From: Pseudomonas putida
Lineage (GTDB): Bacteria; Pseudomonadota; Gammaproteobacteria; Pseudomonadales; Pseudomonadaceae
Direction of reading: 5' to 3'
DNA length: 64,000 nucleotides
Assembly (NCBI RefSeq): GCF_030159595.1
Contig: NZ_BSKJ01000005.1
Coordinates: 373,597 to 437,596 of the forward strand
Under the pieces are notes generated by a model. It was not told where the DNA came from and did not search any database. It worked only from the letters and a program-made list of their open reading frames with translations. Position numbers and translations under genes: made by a program. Shown piece after piece: positions 27,089 to 35,344 of the stretch. Numbering within the stretch: the first letter of the stretch is position 1; each line of letters opens with the position of its first letter.

Positions 27089-28093
27089 GTGCTTCAAAAG
27101 CTGCCTATAAGGACATTCGCCATTTCCACCTTCACCCTGAGCCGCCGCAGCCTGCTCTGCCTGCTGGCCACCGCGCCCCTCGTGGCCAGCCTGCCAGGCT
27201 GCAGCCGCAGCACCGGTTTGCAGGGCAGCTTCCTGCAACTGTGGCAAAGCCACACCGAACTGACCCCTGGGCAATGGCGCCAGCGCCTGGCGGCCATGGC
27301 CGACATGGGTTGCCAAAGCGTGACGCTGCAGTGGGTCGGCCTGATCGGCGGCGACTCACCGTGGATGATGCCCGAGGACACGCTGCGCACCGTGTTCGAT
27401 ATCGCACATGACCAAGGCATGCAGGTGCAGGTCGGCCTGCCCTACGACAACGCCTGGTGGCAGGCGCTGTCGGCAGATGCGCAAGGGCAAGGCCAGTTCT
27501 TCGCCAAGTCCCTGGCCGACGCCCGGCATTACCTGGCCAGTGCCCCATGGCCGCAGCATCGAGCTTTTGCCGGCTGGTACATCCCCTACGAGCTGGAGCA
27601 GTACCACTGGGCCAGCGCCGACAGCCAGCAACGTCTGGCGCTCTGGCTGGGCGACATGTCGAACCTGACCCGTCAGCACAGTGATCAGGTGCCAGCCATT
27701 TCCACCTACTACAGCGTGCTGCCGAGCCAAGGCTCGCTGGTACAGCTGTGGCGCACGCTGCTCGACAGCACCGCGCTGCGCCCGGTGGTGCAGGACGGCG
27801 TCGGCGTAGCCGGTTGGGCCAACCTGCAGGCCATCGAGCCGCTACTGCTGGAGCTGCGCCGCCGGCAGGTGCCGTTCGATGTGGTGGTGGAGCTGTTTGA
27901 ACAGCTGCCCTCGGAAAAGAACGACGGCAGCGACTTCAAGGCACGCTCGGCCGACTACACCCGGGTGCGTCGCCAACTGGAGTGGGCACGCACCACGGGC
28001 GCCGAGCACGTGGTGGCATTCGCCCTCGACCCGTGGGCACTGGGCGACGAGCCGCAGGCCCGCCGGCTGCATCAGGACTGGCTACGCGGCTAG
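27089..28093 (+). CDS. DUF4434 TIM-barrel-like lipoprotein, start uncertain
   Basis: A protein of up to 334 residues with a DUF4434-type (glycoside-hydrolase-like) barrel: ELTPGQWRQRLAAMADMGCQSVTLQWVG, VQVGLPYDNAWW, FAGWYIPYELEQYHW with a likely acidic pair, and HVVAFALDPW. The N-terminus SRRSLLCLLATAPLVASLPGC combines a twin-arginine motif with a lipobox. The GTG at 27089 has no ribosome site. AAGGA instead lies 9 bases before an in-frame ATT at 27122, so a rare ATT start is possible. It converges on the exopolysaccharide operon with a 14-base gap and might act on that polymer; this is a guess. Confidence 0.7.
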   Translation: MLQKLPIRTFAISTFTLSRRSLLCLLATAPLVASLPGCSRSTGLQGSFLQLWQSHTELTPGQWRQRLAAMADMGCQSVTLQWVGLIGGDSPWMMPEDTLRTVFDIAHDQGMQVQVGLPYDNAWWQALSADAQGQGQFFAKSLADARHYLASAPWPQHRAFAGWYIPYELEQYHWASADSQQRLALWLGDMSNLTRQHSDQVPAISTYYSVLPSQGSLVQLWRTLLDSTALRPVVQDGVGVAGWANLQAIEPLLLELRRRQVPFDVVVELFEQLPSEKNDGSDFKARSADYTRVRRQLEWARTTGAEHVVAFALDPWALGDEPQARRLHQDWLRG

Positions 28094-28107
28094 CCCTGAA
28101 GGCCCAC

Positions 28108-29238
28108 TCAAGGCAAGCTGCGGCCAATGATCTCGCGCATGATCTCGCTGGTGCCGCCGAAGATCCGCAGCGCCCTGGCATCAGCCCAAGCCCGGCCAAT
28201 TCCGTATTCGCTGCTATAACCGTAGCCACCGTGCAGTTGCAGCAACTGGTCAAGCACCTCGCCTTGAAGCTCACTGGCATTGAGCTTGGCCATCGCTGCC
28301 AGCACCGGGTCCAGGCGGCCTTCGATCAACTGACGGGCACAATCATCGAGGAACACCCGCAACATGGTCAGCCGCGCGTGGGCATCGGCCAGGATGAAGC
28401 GGTTGTGCTGGTGATCGCTGACGCGCTTGCCAAATACCTTGCGTTCGCGGGTGTAAGCCAGCGTCTGCTCGAGCATGCCTTCAGCATGGGCAGCGGCACG
28501 CAAGGCAATGGCCAGGCGCTCACGCGCCAATTCGCGGCTCATGTACTCGAACGCGGCATTTTCTTCGCCCAGCAGGCAGTCGGCAGGCACGCGTAATTCG
28601 TCGAAGAACAGTTCGCAGGTGTCCTGCGCATGCTGGCCGATCTTGCTCATGGCCGGCCCCTTGCCGAAGCCTGGCAGGCCGGCTTCGACGCAGAACAGTG
28701 ACAGCCCACGGGCGCCCAGCTCGGGCTCGGTGCTGGCCACCACGATGACCAGCCCTGCATTGACGCCGTTGGTGATGAAGGTCTTCTGGCCGTCAAGCAC
28801 AAAGTGGTCACCCTCGCGCCGAGCTCGGCAACGTACCGCTTTCAGGTCGCTGCCTGCACCGGGCTCGGTCATGGCAATGGCACCGATCAGCTCGCCCGCG
28901 GCCATGGCCGGCAGCCAACGGTCCTTCTGTGCCGGTGTGCCAAGGTTGTACAGGTAAGGCGCAACCATGTCGGAATGGATCGAAAAACCGATTCCCAGGC
29001 AGTTGGCCCGCGCCAACGCCTCGATCACGACCAAGGCATGGCCAAAGTCTCCGCCTGGGCCATACGGGGGTGGCAGCGCGCTGCACAACAGGCCCTGCTC
29101 ACCGGCCTCGCGCCACAACGCTGCCGGGGTCAGGCCATCACGCTCCCAGTCGGCATAGAACGGCTGGATTCGCTCGTCGATAAAGCGCCGAACCTGGTCA
29201 CGAAACAGCAGGTGGTCGTCGCGTAAGAATGTGCGCAT
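28108..29238 (-). CDS. Acyl-CoA dehydrogenase-type flavoprotein (last gene of EPS operon)
   Basis: A 376-residue ACAD-fold enzyme. The FAD and substrate motifs AMTEPGAGSDL (122-132), FITNG and the C-terminal LHGGYGYSSEYGI...RIFGGTSEIMREIIGR are present. The usual MCAD-type catalytic Glu (YEGT) is Gly here (FGGT); the likely base is E240 in ARERLAIAL, the position used by isovaleryl- and long-chain-type enzymes and, by alignment from memory, by prolyl-carrier-protein dehydrogenases. It starts 6 bases after the AlgF-like gene, so it belongs to the ten-gene operon. Its presence beside an adenylating enzyme and a carrier protein suggests oxidation of a carrier-bound aminoacyl group. Confidence 0.88.
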   Translation of the reverse strand: MRTFLRDDHLLFRDQVRRFIDERIQPFYADWERDGLTPAALWREAGEQGLLCSALPPPYGPGGDFGHALVVIEALARANCLGIGFSIHSDMVAPYLYNLGTPAQKDRWLPAMAAGELIGAIAMTEPGAGSDLKAVRCRARREGDHFVLDGQKTFITNGVNAGLVIVVASTEPELGARGLSLFCVEAGLPGFGKGPAMSKIGQHAQDTCELFFDELRVPADCLLGEENAAFEYMSRELARERLAIALRAAAHAEGMLEQTLAYTRERKVFGKRVSDHQHNRFILADAHARLTMLRVFLDDCARQLIEGRLDPVLAAMAKLNASELQGEVLDQLLQLHGGYGYSSEYGIGRAWADARALRIFGGTSEIMREIIGRSLP

Positions 29239-29244
29239 GGTCGA

Positions 29245-29904
29245 TTACCGGGTGAAGGGGGCAGTGCTGCCGAGCTCGCCGCGCAGCACCGGCTGGCTGG
29301 CATCGCCGGTGAGAAACAGCGCGTAGTGATCGCCTGGCTGCAAGGGCGGCAACGCCAGTGCCTTGGCCTGGGTTGCGCCGCAACCTGCAGTCAGGCTCGC
29401 ACTGACCGGATTTATCGCCCGTGCCTTGCTGGAACGTGCAGCCACCTCAGTGAACAGGGCGGGGCCACCCTGGACCTGCAACTGGCCCGCAGGGCAATTG
29501 CCGGCCAGGTTGTAGAAACGTAACTCGGCCTTCAAGGCATCCTCGCTGGCGGCACCATCGTCCAGCACCAGCAACGTGCCTTGGTGCAGCACCAGGCTTT
29601 GGTAGGTGTCGGCGGCCACGGTCAAGGTGCCAACGGCTTTACCCGCCATGCGCACGGTAAAGGGCTCCCCCCCTTTGACCACGTTGTAGCCGCTGGCCAA
29701 CTTGCCCGCCCCCAACTGCTGCGACGGGTTCTGCCCAACCTGCACGTCGATTGCGTTGTCGGCAGGCTGCAACACCCGCACGAACGCTGAGCCGGCTGGC
29801 GGGCGCGGCGCATAAAGCTGGGCCAGTTTGCCCTCAGCTTGGGCTGCGCACGGCAATGCGCCACCCGCCAACAACGTGGCAAGCAGCAAAATACGGGCTT
29901 TCAT
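29245..29904 (-). CDS. AlgF-like periplasmic O-acylation protein
   Basis: A 219-residue exported protein (signal peptide MKARILLLATLLAGGALPCAAQA) resembling AlgF, the periplasmic adaptor of alginate O-acetylation: YAPRPPAGSAFVRVLQP near the N-terminus, beta-rich repeats, and ALPPLQPGDHYALFLTGD near the C-terminus. In alginate systems AlgF works with AlgJ and AlgX in passing the acyl group. The start ATG overlaps the stop of the adenylating-enzyme gene by four bases (ATGA), and a 33-codon upstream extension is rejected as it lies within that gene. Confidence 0.78.
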   Translation of the reverse strand: MKARILLLATLLAGGALPCAAQAEGKLAQLYAPRPPAGSAFVRVLQPADNAIDVQVGQNPSQQLGAGKLASGYNVVKGGEPFTVRMAGKAVGTLTVAADTYQSLVLHQGTLLVLDDGAASEDALKAELRFYNLAGNCPAGQLQVQGGPALFTEVAARSSKARAINPVSASLTAGCGATQAKALALPPLQPGDHYALFLTGDASQPVLRGELGSTAPFTR

Positions 29905-31373
29905 ACAGTCTCCTTGGGGCGTTTCGCGCGGGCCTGCTGGTACAGCGCGGCCAGGCACTTGCGGTCGACTTTGTCGCTCAACGTTGCCGGGAAGCGACCG
30001 CAAGCCAGCAGTTCGGAAGGGATCATATAGGCAGGCAGGTAACTGGCCAGCTGCTGCTTCCAGTCAGCCAGCACTGGCGGCAGCGGGCCCAGGGTCGCCA
30101 CCGGCAATTGCTCGGCCAGCTCGATAAAACCGACCATGCGCACCAGTGTGCCGTCGGGGCGGCGCAGGGCAACCGTAGCGGCAGCATTCACACCCGGCAG
30201 CCTGGCCAAGCCGGCATCCACCTCGCCCAACTCGATACGGTAGCCATGCAGCTTGATCTGGTCATCACGTCGGCCATGGAAGTACACCTTGCCCTGGGCG
30301 TCGATTTCGGCCAGGTCACCACTGCGATAGGCACGCTTGCCATTGTGCTGGAACAGCACCGCCTGGGTCAGGTCCGGGCGGTTCAGGTAACCGCGCATCA
30401 CATGATCACCGGCAATACACAGTTCACCGTCGTCAAGGAACAGTTCAGCGTAAGGCTTGGCCCGGCCAATCGACAGCGGCTGGGCACCTGGTTCAAGCGG
30501 CGGCAGGATCTCGATCCAGGTGGTGGAGCACGTCGCTTCGGTGGGGCCATAAGAGTTGATGATGCGGGCACCAGGGAAACGCTGCCACAGCTGGTTGGCC
30601 AAGGTCGGCGTCAGCGACTCGGCGCCAAACACGAACACCTGCAAGGCCGGCAGATGCTGGCTGTCGAAACGCTCGTTGAGCAGTTGCTGACGCACGAACG
30701 ACGGGGTCGACGCCCACACCTGCACTTGGCTGTCGGCCAGGTAGCCAATAAAACCGTCGGGGTCGCCAATCACTTCGCGCGGGCACAGCACGCACTGGCC
30801 ACCCAGCGCCAGCGCGCCACACAGGTCGAACAGCGAAAAGTCGAAACTGAACAGCATCTGGTTCATGAACGTCGGCTGTGCGCCCAAGGCCAGGCAGTCG
30901 CGGATCCAGCCAGCGAACAGCGCCAGACTGTCACGGCCGATCTGCACGCCCTTGGGGTCGCCAGTGCTGCCAGAGGTGAACATGATGTAGGCCAGGCCCT
31001 TTTCCAGCAGCGGCGTGGCCACTGCAAGCCCAGCCAGGAACTGGTCGGACTGCGCATCGTAGCAGTGTCCGGCGCCGACCAGTTCGATGATGCGCTGCAA
31101 GCGCTGGGGCGGGTTGATGCTGTCCAGCGGCACATAGGTAACGCCCATGCGCAGGCAGCCGAGCATGGCCACCACGAACTCGATCTGCTTGTGGCCGCTG
31201 AGCGCCAGCGCCGTACCCGGACTGATGCCAGCCTCACCGGCACGCACTACCCAGGCTTCGACAGCGGCCTGCAGCCCCGCCCAGTCCAGCACCCGGTGGG
31301 CGTCTCGCAAGGCTGGGGCATCGGTGCCCTGACAGCAGTCGGCAAACACGCATTGGTCGAAATCGAAGTGCAT
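29901..31373 (-). CDS. DltA-like amino acid adenylating enzyme
   Basis: A 490-residue stand-alone adenylation domain. The P-loop-like motif FTSGSTGDPKG (132-142), FSFDFSLFDL (176-185), NSYGPTEAT (273-281), YRSGDLAEID and the catalytic lysine K468 in SDKVDRK are present. It lines up with DltA along its length (VWASTPSF; RFPGARIINSYGPTEAT). The cysteine that gives DltA its D-Ala preference is Gly250 here (FVFGAESL versus FLFCGEVL). It should activate an amino acid as AMP ester and load the carrier protein encoded next door; the amino acid is unknown. GGAGGAGG precedes the ATG. Confidence 0.88.
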   Translation of the reverse strand: MHFDFDQCVFADCCQGTDAPALRDAHRVLDWAGLQAAVEAWVVRAGEAGISPGTALALSGHKQIEFVVAMLGCLRMGVTYVPLDSINPPQRLQRIIELVGAGHCYDAQSDQFLAGLAVATPLLEKGLAYIMFTSGSTGDPKGVQIGRDSLALFAGWIRDCLALGAQPTFMNQMLFSFDFSLFDLCGALALGGQCVLCPREVIGDPDGFIGYLADSQVQVWASTPSFVRQQLLNERFDSQHLPALQVFVFGAESLTPTLANQLWQRFPGARIINSYGPTEATCSTTWIEILPPLEPGAQPLSIGRAKPYAELFLDDGELCIAGDHVMRGYLNRPDLTQAVLFQHNGKRAYRSGDLAEIDAQGKVYFHGRRDDQIKLHGYRIELGEVDAGLARLPGVNAAATVALRRPDGTLVRMVGFIELAEQLPVATLGPLPPVLADWKQQLASYLPAYMIPSELLACGRFPATLSDKVDRKCLAALYQQARAKRPKETV

Positions 31374-31406
31374 CAGGCGCCCTCCTCCTTGTGTGCCCAG
31401 GCAGGC

Positions 31407-31640
31407 TCAGCGGTTGTTCTGAACGAACAGGGCCAAGGCGTCGACCGACTCCAGGTGCTCATCGATTTCAGTCGCCGGCACCTTGCAACCAAAGTGGGTC
31501 TTCACCGCCATGACGATATCCACGGCAGTCATCGAGTCGACCAGGCCTGATTCGATCAACAGGTCGTCGTGCGCCACGGCAGTACCGATCACGTTCTCGA
31601 TGATGTCGGCCAGTTGTTGCTTGAGGGTCAGGTCATTCAT
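31407..31640 (-). CDS. DltC-like carrier protein
   Basis: A 77-residue acyl/peptidyl carrier protein. The phosphopantetheine site is Ser36 in SGLVDSMTAVDIV, close to the DltC pattern (VDSMxxV). The acidic helical sequence and length are normal for the family. It is the swinging-arm carrier between the adenylating enzyme and the MBOAT transferase. The start ATG at 31640 has GGAGTG upstream; a much longer upstream frame overlaps the MBOAT gene and is rejected. It starts 14 bases after the MBOAT stop. Confidence 0.9.
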   Translation of the reverse strand: MNDLTLKQQLADIIENVIGTAVAHDDLLIESGLVDSMTAVDIVMAVKTHFGCKVPATEIDEHLESVDALALFVQNNR

Positions 31641-31654
31641 GTCTTTCACTCCGG

Positions 31655-33229
31655 TCAGAATTGGAAGTACAGGAAGCGCGCTTCCTTGTGCAGGTTCATC
31701 AGGCACAGCGCCAGTAGAAGCAACATGATCACCAGCCACTTGAGGCTGGGTGCCCAGCGCAGGGCTGCCGGGCCATCGAGTTGCGCGCGGGCCAAGGACG
31801 GCGAGAAGCCGCCCATGATCTGTTGCGAATTGGGCAGGCACCAGGCCACGGCCAGCACCGCCAGTACATGCAGCGCCTCCAGGTGGCGACCGACCAGCAG
31901 CCGCCAGGCGTCGCCCCAGGCGATACCGGCCGGGTACAGGATGTCGGGCAGGCTGCCCAGGCCACGCAAGCCGAACATGCCCTCGACCAGCAGCACAGCA
32001 TCGTGGGTTGATTCGGCGCGGAAAAATGCCTGGGCAATGATCACCGCCGCGAAGGTCAGCAATACATAGCCCGCCACTTTCAGTGGATGCTGCTTGCCCT
32101 TGGGCGCACGGCCGACGACGAAGATACGCCAGGCATGGTTGATCGACAGGTAGGCAGCATGCAGCAGCCCAAAGATCAAGAACTGCAGGCCTGCCCCGTG
32201 CCAGATGCCAGCCAGGCCCATGGTGAAGGTGGTCGGCAGGATGATCGCCGCAGCAAAGCCGCCGGCGGTCGCCGCCCCTTGAGTACCCACTGGCAGGCCA
32301 CGCTTGCCACGCCACTCCGACACTGCCATGGCCACCGGGTAATACAGGTAGGCGGTCAGGTAACGGGTCAGGGTCATGTGCCAGCGGGCCCAGAAGTCGA
32401 TGATGTTGCTGGCCTTGTAGGGCGAGTTGAAGTTCAACGGGAAGCGAATGCCGAACATCTTGGCCAGGCCCAGGGCCATATCCGAATAACCGGAAAAATC
32501 GAAATACAGCTGCAGCGCGTAGGCGATGCCGGTCCCCCACGCCGCCCACAAGCCAAGCGTACCTGGTTCGGCAAAACCGGCGTCGGCATACGGCGCAATC
32601 GGGTCGGCCAACAGCACTTTCTTGGCCAGGCCTATGACGAACAGCATGCTGCCGACACTAAGGTTCTCGGCGCGGAAACGGTAGTTATCCGGCTGGGCGA
32701 ACTGCGGCATCATCTCCTTGTGGTGCAGGATCGGCCCGGCAATCAGGTGCGGGAAAAAGGTCACGAACAGCACATAGCTGAGCAGGCTGCGTTCCTTGAC
32801 GATACCGGCACGGCAGTCGAGCAGGTAGCCGATCTGGGTAAAGGTGAAGAACGAGATACCCAACGGCAGGATGATGTCGTCCATGCGAGTGCCGGCAAGC
32901 CCCCAGTCCTGGGCGAAGTTCACCAGTGTGACGAAGTACTTGTAATGGAACAGCAGCGCCAGGTCGGCAGCAACACCCAGCGTGGTCACCAGCAACTGCA
33001 GGCGCGACCTTCCTGCACAGCCAAGGATGGCCAGGCTGACCAGGTAGTTGAAGGCGATCGATCCGATCAGCAGCAACACAAACTGTGGGTTCCACCAGCC
33101 ATAGAAGACAATCGATGTCACGCACAGCCACAGCGCCGCACCTCGCAGGCTGCGCGCCGCGATCAGGTAGTGCGCAGCCAGCGTCAGCGGCAGAAACAGC
33201 AGCAAAAACAGATACGAGTTAAAGAGCAT
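31655..33229 (-). CDS. MBOAT-family O-acyltransferase (AlgI/DltB type)
   Basis: A 524-residue polytopic inner-membrane protein of the membrane-bound O-acyltransferase family, which moves an acyl group from a cytoplasmic donor across the membrane. Conserved segments are LPLGISFFTFTQIGYLLD (121-138), YFDFSGYSDMALGLAKMFGI, DFWARWHMTLTRYL (H284) and GLAGIWHGAGLQF with the catalytic His344. The start is the ATG at 33229, giving the family N-terminus MLFNSYLF; it overlaps the upstream AlgJ-like gene by 11 bases. Confidence 0.93.
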   Translation of the reverse strand: MLFNSYLFLLLFLPLTLAAHYLIAARSLRGAALWLCVTSIVFYGWWNPQFVLLLIGSIAFNYLVSLAILGCAGRSRLQLLVTTLGVAADLALLFHYKYFVTLVNFAQDWGLAGTRMDDIILPLGISFFTFTQIGYLLDCRAGIVKERSLLSYVLFVTFFPHLIAGPILHHKEMMPQFAQPDNYRFRAENLSVGSMLFVIGLAKKVLLADPIAPYADAGFAEPGTLGLWAAWGTGIAYALQLYFDFSGYSDMALGLAKMFGIRFPLNFNSPYKASNIIDFWARWHMTLTRYLTAYLYYPVAMAVSEWRGKRGLPVGTQGAATAGGFAAAIILPTTFTMGLAGIWHGAGLQFLIFGLLHAAYLSINHAWRIFVVGRAPKGKQHPLKVAGYVLLTFAAVIIAQAFFRAESTHDAVLLVEGMFGLRGLGSLPDILYPAGIAWGDAWRLLVGRHLEALHVLAVLAVAWCLPNSQQIMGGFSPSLARAQLDGPAALRWAPSLKWLVIMLLLLALCLMNLHKEARFLYFQF

Positions 33230-34346
33230 GGGCGGCCTGTCCTTCGGCGAGCGCAGCCAGCGCGGTTCGTTCATCGGCAGTCAATGGCAATGACAAGGCG
33301 CTTTCGGAAAACTCCCAGATCACCAGTTTCAGGCTGCCCGGCCAACGCTCACGGCGGGCCAGCGCGGCCAGCAACGCGCCACTGAACTGGCCACCGTCCA
33401 GGCTCTGGTTCCACACCTGCTGGCCAAGGTTGCGTCCCAGCCGTTCTGCAAAGGCGCTGCGCCTGCCGTTGGAGCTGCCGGCCAGCAGTACCTCTACCGG
33501 CGGCGTATCGTCGAGCAGGCCACCACTGCGCTGAACCTGGATCTGCTCGGGGCGCTCACGTTCCAGCGCCGGGCGCCAGGCTGAGGCCGCATGCTCCAGG
33601 CCGGCGAGCACAATCAGGTCACCCATGCGCGGCTGCGCGGTGCCTGGCGGGCTGCCAGCAAACAGCTGGTCGCGCTTGCCGGCCAGCAGCGGCAACGCGC
33701 TGGCGGCCACCGCATCGGCAGCCAATTGAGCCCCATGGGCATTGAGGTGCACATCCGTACGGAAGAACCTCGGCATCGCTTGCGGGCCTGCAGCCAACGC
33801 CTGGGCCAGGTCGACATAAGGCACACCCAGACCGGCCAAGGTGGCTTGCCATTGCCCCAGCCGCGCCTGCAACGGTGGCACTTGGCGAAGGCCGCAGAGG
33901 GCCTGGGTTTCTATACGCGATTTATCCGGCACAGCCACCAGCAACACCTGCAACCCTTGACCCCGCAACTGCCCAAACCAGTGCCGCATCAATTGCAGGC
34001 GGGCTTCATAGGCCCCGTTTACGCCTGGCTGAGCGAGCAACCCGTCGCGGTAGAACAACCAGCCGGGGCAGCCCTGCACCACCTGGTCGCCAAGGTCCCC
34101 CAGCAGCCGATAGCGTACGGCGGCGCTCAGGGTGTCGGCATCCTGTTGCAGGTGCGGTTGCAGCGCATCGCCCAACGCCTTGCCGGCGCTGCCGTCAAGC
34201 CAGGCCTGCGGGCGCAGTTGCGCGGCATCGAGCTTGCTGTTGAACAGCATCCACAGGCCGCAGGCCTGGGCGAAAAGCAGCAGGGCGACGACCGCAGCGG
34301 TGTAGCCACGGTGCGACTTGGTCACGGTGCAAGCCTGGTCAGCCAT
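33219..34346 (-). CDS. SGNH-type AlgJ-like acylation protein (copy 1)
   Basis: A 375-residue protein with one N-terminal membrane segment (about 16-36) and a periplasmic SGNH-hydrolase-like domain as in AlgJ/AlgX. It has GWLFYRDG (96-102), LLVAVPDKSRIE, the Asp-His pair FRTDVHLNAHG (D198, H200) and a possible nucleophile in LLAGSSNGRRSAF (S291/S292). AlgJ-like enzymes receive the acyl group from the MBOAT partner. The serine motif is GSSNG rather than the usual GDS-like block. It starts 3 bases after the second copy. Confidence 0.8.
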   Translation of the reverse strand: MADQACTVTKSHRGYTAAVVALLLFAQACGLWMLFNSKLDAAQLRPQAWLDGSAGKALGDALQPHLQQDADTLSAAVRYRLLGDLGDQVVQGCPGWLFYRDGLLAQPGVNGAYEARLQLMRHWFGQLRGQGLQVLLVAVPDKSRIETQALCGLRQVPPLQARLGQWQATLAGLGVPYVDLAQALAAGPQAMPRFFRTDVHLNAHGAQLAADAVAASALPLLAGKRDQLFAGSPPGTAQPRMGDLIVLAGLEHAASAWRPALERERPEQIQVQRSGGLLDDTPPVEVLLAGSSNGRRSAFAERLGRNLGQQVWNQSLDGGQFSGALLAALARRERWPGSLKLVIWEFSESALSLPLTADERTALAALAEGQAAHAL

Positions 34347-34349
34347 GGG

Positions 34350-35333
34350 TCATTTTCCGGTGGCTGCGCGCAGACGTTGGCGCCAACTGTCGGCGCTCAT
34401 GATCGAAGCGTTGTCCCACAGGCCGCTGGCCTGGGGCCCCTGCGCGTAGGTAGGCTCGAACATCTGCCACACCAGTACCTGCGGCGGGTTGCGTTTGAAG
34501 TCGGCAGACTCCAGGTACTCCAGCAACATGATCCATTGGCCGACATTGCCCGGTTTCCAGTTCACCGACACCGGGCGGTCGATGCTGTTGGACAGCTTCT
34601 GCGGGAAGCCGAAGTACGGCTGCACCATGCTGTGGCCAGTCACATGCAACGGCGCCGGAGCGTCATCCAGCAAACCGCCAGTGGCCACCTGGCGGCGCAC
34701 GGTGAACGTTTCGCGGCCAGTCTGCTTGCGTTGCTCGGGGGTAAGGAAGCGCTCGGCCAGGTCGCCGTAACGGCGCTCCTTGAACTCACTGCCCAGCGCC
34801 ATGCCGCTGCCGGCATTACCCTTCAGCGCCGGCGCATCGTGGCGAACCTGCGCGGCGGTGGCCTGTGCCGTGGCATCCGCAGCTGCCTGTGTCCAGTGCT
34901 GGTCGGTGCGGTAGAACACCTCCTGGCCACTGTCTTTGATCTGGCGCAGCACGGCCTCATCGTCGACAGCACTGATGCCGGCCTTGTGCAGGCTGGCAAG
35001 AATGGTCTGGTAACGTTGCTGCACCGGCGTACTCAGCGCTTTGCCGGCTGGCAGCTTGTCCTGGTAGAAGCGGGTCTTGTCAGGCAGCACCAGCACTTGC
35101 AGTTGAACGCCACGCGCGGCCAGGGCCTGCCGGGCCTCTTCGATCAGTGCGGTAGAGGCTTCGATGCCTCGGTGATCGACTTCGGTAAGGCTGCCCCAGC
35201 CTGGGAACAGCCAGCCGTCGTTACCGCGCAGCACGATCGACGAATCGTCCGCATAAGCGCCGGGCCATGCCAGGCCGGCCAGCAACAGGCCGGTGGCGAG
35301 GTGTTTGATGGAGCGGTTGAACAGAGAAGACAT
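34350..35333 (-). CDS. SGNH-type AlgX/AlgJ-like acylation protein (copy 2)
   Basis: A 327-residue exported SGNH-like protein (signal peptide ending about AYA at residue 28). It carries NDGWLFPGWGS, LVLPDKTRFYQDKLP, the D144-x-H146 pair in YRTDQHWTQAA and a Ser nucleophile candidate S235 in TGHSMVQPYF, all matching the AlgX/AlgJ group. In alginate biosynthesis the two SGNH proteins pass the acyl group to the polymer in the periplasm. ATG 35333 has GAGGA upstream and follows the NfrA-like gene by 11 bases. Confidence 0.82.
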   Translation of the reverse strand: MSSLFNRSIKHLATGLLLAGLAWPGAYADDSSIVLRGNDGWLFPGWGSLTEVDHRGIEASTALIEEARQALAARGVQLQVLVLPDKTRFYQDKLPAGKALSTPVQQRYQTILASLHKAGISAVDDEAVLRQIKDSGQEVFYRTDQHWTQAAADATAQATAAQVRHDAPALKGNAGSGMALGSEFKERRYGDLAERFLTPEQRKQTGRETFTVRRQVATGGLLDDAPAPLHVTGHSMVQPYFGFPQKLSNSIDRPVSVNWKPGNVGQWIMLLEYLESADFKRNPPQVLVWQMFEPTYAQGPQASGLWDNASIMSADSWRQRLRAATGK

Positions 35334-35344
35334 GTGCAGGGTCC

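Noticed and set aside
29901..31373. Calling the DltA-like enzyme a proline adenylase
   Set aside because: The pocket residues I could align do not match the PltF-type code, so the proline to pyrrole route remains only an analogy.
31407..32549. Long minus-strand frame containing the carrier protein
   Set aside because: The first part lies in the MBOAT gene in another frame; the carrier protein starts at 31640 with its own ribosome site.
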